Shown one piece after another: positions 1-9,618 of a stretch of DNA of 64,000 bases. A program made the translations under genes and the position numbers. Numbering within the stretch: position 1 is the stretch's first letter; every line of letters starts with the position of its first letter. A model generated the notes under the pieces. It was not told the origin of the DNA, ran no database searches, and worked only from the letters and a program-made list of their open reading frames with translations. The DNA is from Crocodylus rhombifer (lineage: Eukaryota; Chordata; Crocodylia; Crocodylidae), in assembly GCA_038503035.1 (NCBI GenBank), contig JAVSML010024359.1:620001-684000 (forward strand). Reading direction: 5' to 3'.

Positions 1-1499
1 AGTGACATTGTTAAAAAGGTAGTTTTTACTGAATAAACAGTGCAAGGGAACTGGCTAAAATGGTTTTAAGCTACCTTGGTACTCATCCGGTAATGAGCTA
101 CACCAGCAGTAGTTTAACTTAGTCCTGGGAGATTCAGCCTAAGTTAGGGCAAACTCCTGGGACTCTACGGTTTACAAGGATTTTTTGTAATGTTTGTATG
201 ACTGCATCTTCCCTGGCCCTGGCATGACCCTTCTGTTACCACCATGCCTTCCATATACAGGGTTTGCAGTAGGCCAGGGGTGTCCAACCTTTTTGAATGT
301 GGGGCTGGATCATGAACTTTTTATCACTCAGTGGGCCGGCAAGCCATATTCAAAGACTTCACTGGAAGTGGTATCACATCAGGAAGTGATGTCATGTGAC
401 CTTTGACACCAATGAAGTTGCAGGAAGTGACAATGAAATGGGTCTAACCAGTTCAAAACTCTCCCTCTGTAGCATCCACTTCTGCCACTGTTCGGGACAG
501 GATAGTGTGCTAGATGGACTACGGGGCTGACCAAGCATGGCACTTTTTATACTCTTATGTTCAGAAGCTCTTATGTTCTTTGGCTGAGCTTCCAAACTAT
601 GGCTGAGATTTGCAAAAAGGGGTAGATGGGCATGTTACAAAGTTGTCTTAAAAGATTTGGAACCCTCTAAATCCCATTCATTTTAATGCAAGTTGGCCTT
701 TTGACTTAGCTTTGAAAATCTCAGCCCAAGGTGCCAACCAAATAAGTAGCAATATATTTTGCATTTCTATGCAGTGCATCTATGTGGGGATCTCCAAGCA
801 TTTTACAAACATTAAATGAACCTCAGGATATCCCTGCTTTTCAGAAGAAATGTGGTGGTGAGGACGTTCTGGGAACATCTCTCACTATCTGTGTGTGATC
901 TGCTTCTACTTGGACCACCCTAGAAGGCCCTCACGGCCTCATTTCCAGTTCAGAGCAGGTAAAGTGTAAGTGAGTAGGAAGGGCTTATTTTTTGGCAGCA
1001 GGTTTGAGTGGCTTGAAGTTAGTGAAGATGTACCCACAATTAGTCACTGACCAGAGTGGGAACACAGTTGTCCTCACTTATTAACATGTCTCCAAGGCCC
1101 TGCACTGTCTCTGCCTACATGTTGCTTTCATGTCCTCTTGCTTTCCTAAATCTCATGAGAGTAGAGGATTCCCATCATGCCTACTGGACTGCCATCACTG
1201 GATAGCTGTCCTGGTTCTAAGGTTGTGCTTCTGACTCTTTCATGAAATAAATGAAATTTCATTTAGTGTGCACACTTAGAACTGTGGCTTTTCCTTCTGG
1301 CCCATTTTGCTGAATTGTGATTATTCCCACAGGGCATGAATGTAGTTCAGTGGCTATGATTTTGCTTTCTCATATAGAGGCAATGACTCTCACAAAGTAA
1401 GGCATATTTTAGTAGGATAAAAACATTTTGAAGGCCACCTGCTACTTGGGTTCCTGGCAGGCACAGACACAAGTTTATTAGCACGTTGTTCCAGAGTGA

Positions 1500-2350
1500 G
1501 TCTCTGTGTCATGGCCTGCATCAGGTCTCAGATCTAGGGAGCTTGACTCCTCCCCAGCCATAGGCTTGTCATGTTATACCAATCTGCTGGCCAGTGCAGA
1601 CCTGGCCAGGCTCTTCCTATCCCCAGTAGCGTGTGGGAAGCCGGCTTCAGCTACATGCCACTATTCCTGGCTGGTGCTGACCCAGCTGGGTCAGTCCCAT
1701 CCAGAGCAGCATGTAGCTGAAGCCAGGTTCCCACGAGCTGCTGGGGACGAGATGAGCCTGGCCGGAGCGGCAGGGGCTCAGCTGTATTTTCCCCCTGCCT
1801 GCGCTGGTCAGTCCCAAGTGGCACATGGCTCCGCCGCTCTCTCTGCTGGCTGGTGCCGACTCGGCTAGGCTCCTCTCATCCCCAGCAGCACTTGGGAATC
1901 TGACTTCAGCTGCGTGTTGCTCCGGGTGGGACAGACCGGCCCAGGTCAGCACCAGCCAGCAGAAGCAGCAGTGGAGCCATCTGCTGCTGGGGATGGGATG
2001 AGCCCGGCCGNNNNNNNNNNTGCTGGCCGATGCCGACCCACCTGGGCTCCTCCCATCCCCAGCAGCACGTGGGAAGTCTGCTTCAGCTGCATGCTGTTCC
2101 AGATGGGACAGACCCACCTGGGTCAGCACCAGCCAGCAGAAGTGGCGGCAGAGCAGTGTGCCACTTGGGACTGACCAGCTCAGGTCGGGGGAAAGTGCAG
2201 CTGAGCCCCTGCTGCTCTGGCTGGGCTCATCCTGTCCTGAGCGGCACATGGCTACTCCTCTTCCCACATGCACCACATCGGCACCATCAAGCTGATGTGG
2301 TGCGTGTGGGAACATTGTCCCTTCCCCAGCCCTTCAGTAGCCATTAGGAA
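1500..2350. repeat. GC-rich tandem and inverted repeat core of the hAT element
   Basis: A short set of modules recurs in both orientations. One type is gctgctggggacgagatgag and its reverse complement-like forms (ctcctctcatccccagcagc). Another is 'cagctgggtcagtcccat' with 'gggacagacccacctgggtc' opposite. The resulting long open frames on both strands are a by-product of stop-poor GC-rich repeats, not genes. A 10-N gap falls inside it. Confidence 0.7.
2011..2020. other. Assembly gap, 10 N
   Basis: Ten N bases interrupt the GC-rich repeat core of the hAT element. The repetitive context explains why assembly failed here, and the true missing length may not be 10. Confidence 0.99.
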
Positions 2351-3109
2351 GCTGCCCAGGGGCTGGGAGAGGGACAAGGGGTGGGAACAAAAGTAAACGG
2401 TGTTTACTTTTGTTTCCCGTTGCAGCACCGTGGGCCTCAGATAACGGCTTGGTGGGCCGTATGTTGGACAAGCCTTCAGTGGGCAATTCTTAGTCTAATA
2501 AGTACTTTTTGCAGGGTCTGCACTGGGGTGGATTTGTATTGTACCAAATGACACTCTCTTTTGCAACTGAAGCTTTCAGGTCTCCCATATTCAATTCCCT
2601 TTCCCCCCAGCATACAGAGGCTTGTGCAGGGGTGAGGATCTCTTCCTCTTTTTGTAAATTCAGTTCCCAAGGCAGAGTTTAGTTTAAACTAACCAAACAA
2701 AATTTTCATCTGTTTCTATCTTGTAAGGGCAAAATAAGCACAAACATCCCTAAGCAACTTGGAAAGGATCATCTATAAAGAATAGAACATCTTTGTTTTT
2801 AAGCCAATTAGGATTATTGGTTCTATTTCTAGTCCTCCCTTTTAGAGGAGACCTTGACAGCCTCACAGACAGCTTTTTGGCTTAGTAGTTTTGACTTTAG
2901 ATTAAGTTTGATAGTACTTAATAGTCATACCATTGAATTGTATCTTTGTCCAGGGAATTTCTTTCTGGGCTTCCTTTAAGCAAGAGAATCTAAAAAGACT
3001 TGTACTTTTCTACCTGTGTATGAAACTTTACCTGCAAGCATTTTACAGTGATCACAGTTATGTTGAAGTTACAAGCACAGATTTTACAGTACCTGGTAAT
3101 AAAAACTAC

Positions 3110-3240
3110 AGACATATTTTTTTAAACCCCAGGTTTATAAGGGGTATGTTGGCTCCTAAATTAATATTTAAGTGCCTAAATGAGAGTCCTGATTTTCAGA
3201 AGAGCTTGAAAACCCACAGTCTTTTAAAAATTGTTTAGTT
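3110..3240. repeat. Old interspersed repeat fragment (unclassified)
   Basis: The run ttttcagaagagcttgaaaa followed by cccac occurs here (from about 3196) and again from about 4354, each followed by a T-rich tail. The wording 'taagtgcctaaatgagagtcctgattttcag' in pieces recalls ancient amniote interspersed repeats. A weaker relative may lie at 61640-61745. I cannot name the family. Confidence 0.35.
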
Positions 3241-3589
3241 CTGTAAATGATGACGGAAGAAATCCCCCTCTCTTCCACTTGCTTGGGACAAAACCGGTGA
3301 TTCCTGTATCTCCTGGGTTTCTTCTTAGTACTGGCTGGTCGTTCAGGTGACCTGGCCAGATAAAATTCATAGTGGGAGGGGAGGGCTTTCCTCTTCCTCC
3401 TGTGGGCATTTTGAAAAGCCACAAGCAACATCCAGGTGCAGCCTGGATGATTCTCTGTAAGTAAAGACCGAAACTAGCCAGAAGTCTAGAAATAAGTATA
3501 GGTAGGCATGTCTTAAAAGGATCATTGCATCCAATATCTGCAAAGGCTCAATTTACTTTGTTTGCTCAAAAGGTATTCTAACTTCCTTG

Positions 3590-4030
3590 TTCTAGCCCCA
3601 CCCCCCACCCCCACTCTGATCAATAAAGGTATCGGGTTAGAGTGTGCCTGGCTGTGGATTACTGGGGAGAGGCAGGCCTTTTGCTTCGCCAGCAAAGTTG
3701 GGCTTGGCTTTTTATCTTTCTCCGGTACCTGAGGCTATTTTGGGATGCTTTGGGCTGATAGAAGCACCCCAAAGTATTACTGTGGGCAAAGCACCCTCAA
3801 GGGTTGCTGGGTCTTGTGTGCCCTGGGCACACAAGCCCTACCAGAGACCAGAGCCCTACCAGAGACCAGTGCCTGGGTGGTGGCATTGTTACCCCAGGTC
3901 TGCAGATGTTCTCCAGGAAGAGGGGCTGTAGGCTCCCCAGGGGAGACTCCCAAAGCATAGTTTTGGGCCTGGCACAGTGAGGCAGGTGGCTCTGCATAGT
4001 AGCATCCCACACTGTGCTGCCACAACAACC
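3590..4030. repeat. GC-rich unclassified patch with a small direct duplication
   Basis: A C-rich run (ccccaccccccacccccac) begins the patch. Inside, gccctaccagagaccag is present twice in direct tandem (about 3835-3870). The composition differs sharply from the AT-rich intron on both sides, suggesting a degraded transposon, but I could not find convincing ends. Confidence 0.35.
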
Positions 4031-5141
4031 ACCTTTGGAAATTAGGTTACTTTTTATTAAGGTGGCTTATTTAATTTGAAAAAAGGTTTAGCTGCCTGGC
4101 TAGGAAGATACCTGCTGAGAGTCTATGAAAATCAGATCCTGAGAGCTGGATGGTGTTTTACAATGGTGCACGACATAACAGGTTTTATGAATCCATCCCC
4201 AAATTTTCAATGGTATGTGCTTTCCAAAATTCATCTTGTACAATCCTGTTAGATTTATCTGTATATTTTCTCCTTAAATTATATTTATTACGGAATGAAT
4301 ATGCTCAGTTTATTAGGACTTAGTATATTATCTTGATAAAAAAATTAATGCTTTTCAGAAGAGCTTGAAAACCCACTATCTTTTTCTATTAAAAAGTAAT
4401 GCCATATGTTTTCATAGCATATGAAGACAAATCAAACTGTTTATATCAACAAGTTATGAATGTGAATGTTTATTGGTTCTCAAAGTGTTGGAACACATTC
4501 TGCTGATTTTTGTCTAACTTCTGCATGTTGTATATGTGTTTCCATCTCTGTACTATGTGTATGTTTTATCTGGAGCTCAGTTCATGTGTCTACATGTTAT
4601 TTTCTTGGCACACTAGCTAGATCTGATGTCCAACTCCATGGAGAGGTTCTGATACTTTTTAATTAACTAATTCTTCTTGACATGCATCCCCTCCTTTAAA
4701 ATGTTTTTCAAAGATCTCCAGGTTTTATTTTGATAATAATTGGAGAAAGACGCGTTAATTATGAATTAAGTCAATAGAGATTCACATTCATCACCCTTCA
4801 CTCTTGCTTCTTCAGGGTTTTGATAGGGAATCAATGGAATCTAATTATGTAGAAGAAACTACAGTTTCAGAGCTATGGCTTTCTTATATAAACTGAAGGT
4901 GAACATTGAGTTCTTTGAGGCAGTAGTTTTTATTCTTCTCAGAATGTTTGTGCTTCAGTACCCATATATACTAACTGCTTGAAGTACCATGGTTAATTCT
5001 AAGCAGACTTCTGTGTTTTTCCCTGTGATTCTTTAATTGGGCACTTAATGACATTTTAGAAAGACTTAAACGTAAAATGTTTATTGCTTTTTAAATATTT
5101 CGTATTTCTATTAAACTTCAAAATTTGTCTTCATTTCTTAG

Positions 5142-5291
5142 AATCGCCCGATGCCGATATTGCCATGGAGATAGCCACATCAGAACAGCATGTTTCTGAA
5201 GCAGTGTATGATTGTGTTATTTGTGGACAGAGTGGCCCTTCTACTGAAGATCGACCTACAGGGCTAGTTGTGCTATTACAAGCATCTTCTG
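5142..5291 (+). CDS. UBR3: UBR3 exon with first RING cysteines (visible exon 1 of 7)
   Basis: This 150-base internal exon encodes a segment with the motif YDCVICGQSGPSTEDRPTG, followed by LVVLLQASS. I recognise it as the start of the RING module of UBR3, an E3 ubiquitin ligase of the UBR/N-recognin family of roughly 1,900 residues. UBR3 works with UBE2A/UBE2B-type E2 enzymes, and its reported substrates include APE1. CVIC supplies the first two zinc ligands. The exon enters with two bases of a split codon after a T-rich acceptor ending in cttag, and ends with one base of a valine codon before gtatga. The acidic, weakly conserved start (PDADIAMEIATSE) is typical linker sequence. The frame opens upstream only into intron, so the apparent methionine there is not a start. 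A transposon begins about 75 bases after the donor. Identification is by recalled family sequence. Confidence 0.93.
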
Positions 5292-5364
5292 GTATGATAA
5301 AAGGGATTTTGGGAACAACTAATGTTTTTAGAGTGCTTATCTACTACTGCTTGGCTAATATACT

Positions 5365-6510
5365 TTAGGGCTATACAAAATCTCGGCCGGTGTTTTGAGT
5401 CAAAACTGTTTTGATGCATTTTGAGCTTGAAACAACAAAATTGAAATGAAACAAAAGCCTTCTAAACAGCTTTAAAATGAAACAAGGGCACTCAAAATGT
5501 TTCAAAAGTTTCAAAACGTTTTGAGCTTCAAAGTCGGGCTTGGCTTTAGCACTGGTCCCAGCTGGCAGCAGCAGCCTCCTGTCATCCTGTGCTGATCCAG
5601 GGGTTGTGCCTCCCGGGAGGATTCTGGCACAGCCCCCAGCCCTCAAGGGGAGTGCAGGCCTCCAGATCTGCGTGTTGGATGACAGTACTGCCGGCTGAAG
5701 CTAGTGGCAGCACCAGTCTTCCTGGCACAGGGTGTGGGCTGTGCCCAGCACTGGTCCCAGGCAGCAGGAGCAGCCTCCTGTCATCCAGCAGGCAGATCCA
5801 GGGGCCCACACCTCTGGAGGGCTACAGGGCTGCGCTGAACTCCTCCCGGGGGTGTGGCCCCTGATCTGTCTGATGGATGACAGGAGGCTGCTCTTGCCTC
5901 CTGGGACCCATACTGGATGCAACCTGCACTCAGGGCTGGGGAGGTTGGTGCTGCCACTGGCCCCAGCCAGCAGCAGCAGCCTCCTGTCATCTGGCAGGCA
6001 GATTGGGGGCCTACCAATCTTCCTGGTGCTGTGTGCCGGCTGTGCCTAGTGCCAGTCCCAGGTGGCGGCAGCAGCCTCTTGTCATCCAGCCGGCAGATCA
6101 GGGGCCACATCCCTAGGAGGAGTCTGGCACAGCCCTCCCAGAGGTGTGGGCCCCCAGATCTACCTGCCAGATAACAGGAGGCAGCTGCTGCCAGCAAGTG
6201 ACAGTTTTGCTTGTTGGCACCTTGAGGTGCAGTTTCCCAGAAATCTCTGCACCTGTCTCCTTGAAACTTGGCAGGCTTCATGCCCTCAGAAGGGGCTACC
6301 GTCCTGCAAGTTTAATCCGAATCAGGCTAGAAATAACAAAGGCAGTTTCATGCTTCCCCATTATACCCTATGGGCAAAACGTTGAAACAGTTTCGACAAA
6401 ACGAAATGGAACAATGATTTCAAAACAATACGAAACTCGAAATGAAACACTGTTCCTTTGAAATGTTGAAGCGGAAGTCGAAGTGGAAAGGTGCTCTTTC
6501 GCACAACCCT
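5365..6510. mobile_element. hAT-like non-autonomous element with subterminal motif array and GC-rich core
   Basis: The left end agggctatacaaaatctcgg and the reverse complement of the right end, agggttgtgcgaaagagcac, form imperfect terminal inverted repeats. Flanks aatatact (5357-5364) and aatgtact (6511-6518) agree at 7 of 8 positions, although two extra T bases precede aggg. Within about 150 bases of each end there are many copies of short words such as tttcaaaa, gaaac and tgaaacaa in both orientations. The core (about 5540-6200) is built from repeated cagcagcctcctgtcatcc-type modules and their inverse. No transposase is seen. Confidence 0.65.
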
Positions 6511-6659
6511 AATGTACTTGGAGCTAGAGCCAGAGAATGTGAGAAGTGTGCATTTACCTAGATGGTACTCTGTTAGGTAGATCTGCAGGCTTAAGAAGCT
6601 AAATACTTGGTAATTTCTATGAGGTTGCAGATTGAGGTTAGTTTGTTTGTGTTTGTGGC

Positions 6660-9170
6660 AGGGCACCTTTGGTGGCTGCTACTTTAAAGCTGAGATTAGG
6701 CAGCCGGCAGATGTGGGCCAGCTCTGATGAGGTGGCCATGTTAGATCTAGGCCCACAGGGCTGAGCCAGCAGTCAGTTGCAAGCAGCCAGGGAGCAACAA
6801 CACCAGGCTAAGCTGCTGCTTATAACACCTTGGAGGTAAGCATTGGCAACGCATAGGGGGGTGCATACCGATACATGTGTACCCCCAGCGAAAAGCGCTT
6901 TCATCACTGATGATGGCACCTGCAGGTGGTCGCTGCTTGCCCCCGGCCCCTCACTGCTGACACCGCTGGCAGTGTCTGTGGGTGGTCCCTGATCGCCGCT
7001 GGCTGCCGCCAATGCTTCTGGTGGTGTCTGCGGGTTGTTGCCAACTGCTGGTCAGTGCGGTCCCTACCCCTGACATTGCTGACTCTGCCACGGCTGTCTG
7101 TGGGATCTCCCTGCTTGGCCTGCTGCCAGAACTGCTGTGGCTGCCTGTGGGAGCTCCCCGCTCACTGCTGCCAACACCGCTGCCACTGCCTGTGGGCTGT
7201 TGCTGTGTACCCCCCAGCCTCTGGGGGCATGTGGCATTCATAGAGGTAAGAGAGGAACTATAGGGATGGCAGGAGGTTCCTAGGGGCCCAGTGAGGCCCC
7301 AAGCCCTGAGAAGGCTTTGGGCCTAAAGAGAACAAGGCCCAGCCTGGAAAGAGGCTTATTGTTTGTGGGCCTACACAGGGGCTAGGCAAGCCCATGATTT
7401 AGAACAGGCAAGGGTGAGGCCTGCAGCTCAGCTGAGTTCAGCTGAGAGTAGAGCCAGGTTATTAAGATCTCAGAAGCTCTAAGCAAGCCTAGAGTGAGAG
7501 GGTTGTAGGGTGGAGCCCAGAAAGGGATCACTGCTGCCTAAGGAGGTCAGCTGCTGCAGTGTTGGGTTCAGAACACCCTGACTGGGCAGTGCAACAGGGC
7601 CAGGGCCGGAAGGCTAAAGGGCAATAACGCCCAATGTGAGGGGTAGGCCTGAGCCATGACGAGCTGTCTGGTACCCCGGCTGGCCTGGAGGTGGGGCCAG
7701 GGCCTAAGGAGGCTGTAGGTCCTCTCTATGGGGGACGGGGACATCACTGTTTAGGGGAAGAAAGGGTCAGCGAGACAGCAGGCTAGATTGAAGGAGGCTG
7801 AAACTGAGTGAGAGGCAGCCAGCAGCAGCCCAGGAATAACAAGTAACCCAGTAGGGAGGAGACCAGGGCAGGTAGGCCTGCTTGGTCCTGAGTAAGACTG
7901 AAAACTGTGCCCTGCTGGGGAAGGGTGGTTTGGTGGGCCTGGCTGTGGCAGGAAAGTCCCCCAGAAATGCCAGGCATTTGCAAATAAAGGTCCCTTCTAC
8001 TGAATCTGTCATTACAGGAAAGAGGGCACAGTTACCTCCCTGATGAAAGGCAAGTTAGGGGCACCTTAAAGCCCTGCCTAGCCCCCACATCTTGGTGGGT
8101 TACCCAGACCTAGAGGCAAGCACAGGGGCCAGGCACATCTACAGACACCTGAGCCCCATGGGCTGCAAGAGCCCGGAGGCCCCAGTGAGCAGGCAGAAGA
8201 TGTGAGGTGGCCCACACAGAGTAGGGTGCACACTGGTGGCCTGTTGGACTGTGCGTCAAGGGTGTATTGAGTAGGGCTATAGTGGCAGCCTGAAGGGCAG
8301 CACACGGACCAAACCCTACAAACGTAATAACATGAGTGAAGGCCTTAGTGAGAGGGTGTAGCTGTGAGCCCCTAGCAGGAGGGCATAAGTTGAGACCTCA
8401 GGGAGGAGGCAGTTAGGCCAAGGTTAGTCTGTGGATGCCTGAGGATGCAATAGGGCCAGAGGCCAAGACCCCAGTAAGTCCTTAGGCATGGTAAGACCAA
8501 GTGTCAGGTCCGAAGGAGACCCTGATAAGTCCTCAGATGTGGTGAGGCCGAGTTTGGGTCAGAAGTTAAGAACTTTGAGTAGCTGAATACACGGTGTGGC
8601 CCAGCGAGGGGCTAGAGGCAAAGTCATCCCAGTGTGAGGCACAAGGCCGGTACCACGTAGATTTGGGAAGCTCAAGCAACTCGAAAGGCTGCGTGGAGAC
8701 TGGCCAGTATGAAAGTGGTTAAGCCTGATGACCCAAGGGTCCTGAGCTGGGCAGGTTGAGAGTGGCTCAATGAGGAGCAGCATGCAAGAGGCCTGGTGAG
8801 AGAGGTCAGAGTGGAAGAGGCCCCAGTGAGAGAATGTGTCCCTGAAAGGGGCAGTGCGAGAGAGGCCCAACAGTGGACTGAGTTTGGCTCAGCCTTAAGC
8901 TGGAGCTGTGAGAACAATTTGGATACTATCTGCCAGGCATGGGATAAGATAAGGGGAAGTCAGGGTTGTATACAGCACCCCCTGGCATCAGGGCAGTAAA
9001 ATGGGCAGTATCCCGCATTTTACATCAATTTATGGAACAGCAAGTTGTCGCAGGTGAGACTGGGTGGACTGCCCTACCTAGACAGGTGATCAGGCTGATG
9101 GGAGACCTGGCCCCAAGCTTACCCTCTGCCATAGTGTTGCCCATTTAAGTCGCTCTTAAAAAATGCGAGA
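6660..9170. repeat. Long GC-rich degenerate minisatellite-like region
   Basis: At 6930-7230 a degenerate module built around ctgtctgtggg...ccctg...ctgctg recurs about five times with a spacing of roughly 60-70 bases. From about 7260 to 8990 the sequence changes to purine-rich + strand text in which gtgaggcc, cagtgag and related words recur irregularly (for example 7290, 7413, 8185, 8348, 8805, 8825). Open frames on either strand are short, without recognisable domains. It may be the core of a very large non-autonomous transposon or a decayed retroelement, but no ends were found. Confidence 0.5.
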
Positions 9171-9484
9171 GGGAAACCTCACAATGTAAACCTAGAACCT
9201 AGGTATCAAGAAAGAAAGCAAAAACAAACAAACAAACACACCAAAAACAAAAGCAGGGGGAGGAATATCTAACACTGTGTATTCATTCATTTAATCAGAT
9301 ACTACTTTTAGCACATGGTTTCTGTAATAGTCTTATCTACCATTTCTAATACAGCAGAAACAAAGCTCTTTTTTATGATGCACATGGTGATAAACCAGAA
9401 TTTCTTTTGGCAGCTTTTTATTTTTTCTCAGTTCGCTGGCATATTATTGTCCGTTTTATTCCTTCTCACCTCCTTTCTCTGTAG

Positions 9485-9618
9485 TCTTGGGGCAATGCCG
9501 CAACAGCACTGAGCCAAAGAAACTGCCAACCACTGAAGAGGAGCAAATATACCCTTGGGACACATGTGCAACAGTACACGATGTGAGACTTACAACATTA
9601 CAGCGGTACTTTAAAGAT
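9485..9618 (+). CDS. UBR3: UBR3 exon, RING insert region (visible exon 2 of 7)
   Basis: This 134-base exon completes the split valine codon of the previous exon and encodes a segment starting LGQCRNSTEPKKLP and ending TTLQRYFKD. In UBR3 this is the long insert that separates the first pair of RING zinc ligands (CVIC) from the CGH part. The acceptor is tctctgtag and the donor gtaagt; the exon ends on a complete aspartate codon, so the next exon starts in phase 0. It lacks zinc-ligand patterns of its own except possibly the single cysteines in GQC and DTC. The open frame runs 60 bases past the donor into intron before a stop, which has no coding meaning. Confidence 0.93.

Larger units (their letters stand above)
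275..2476. mobile_element. Large non-autonomous hAT-type DNA transposon
   Basis: The left end reads caggggtgtccaacct. The right end, reverse-complemented, reads aaggcttgtccaacat, agreeing at 12 of 16 positions. The flanks cagtaggc (267-274) and cagtgggc (2477-2484) are an 8-bp target duplication with one mismatch, the length expected of hAT transposition. The next inward bases near both ends resemble the gggctgg/gggccg subterminal sequence common in vertebrate hAT MITEs. No transposase reading frame is present. The middle (about 1500-2350) is a GC-rich repeat core. Family assignment is by end sequence and duplication length only. Confidence 0.75.
1..5141 (+). other. UBR3: UBR3 intron (3' part), upstream of first visible exon
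   Basis: No coding exon is recognisable before 5142, where a polypyrimidine stretch ending in cttag opens the first UBR3 exon. The stretch holds a large hAT element (275-2476), an old repeat around 3110-3240 with a partial second copy near 4353, and a GC-rich patch at about 3590-4030. The rest (about 2490-3100 and 4400-5141) is AT-rich intronic sequence in which I see nothing further. The intron's 5' end lies outside the window. Confidence 0.8.
5292..9484 (+). other. UBR3: UBR3 intron
   Basis: Donor gtatga, acceptor tctctgtag. It contains a hAT-like element (5365-6510) and a long GC-rich minisatellite-like tract (about 6660-9170). The final 300 bases, with an A-rich run (aaacaaacaaacaaacac, near 9222-9240) and a T-rich polypyrimidine region, show nothing else. 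Confidence 0.9.

Noticed and set aside
1..5141. Search for the preceding UBR3 exon
   Set aside because: No stretch with AG/GT borders gave a charged KR/E-rich segment in the right phase, so the exon is assumed to lie upstream of the window.
5581..6281. Several frames of 75-166 residues on both strands
   Set aside because: They consist of repeated translated modules (AASCHLAGRSG) from a tandem repeat core in a transposon.
6930..7230. Regularly spaced similar modules considered as a CRISPR-like array
   Set aside because: The modules are degenerate and the spacers are not unique. The context is a vertebrate intron, and it fits a decayed minisatellite.
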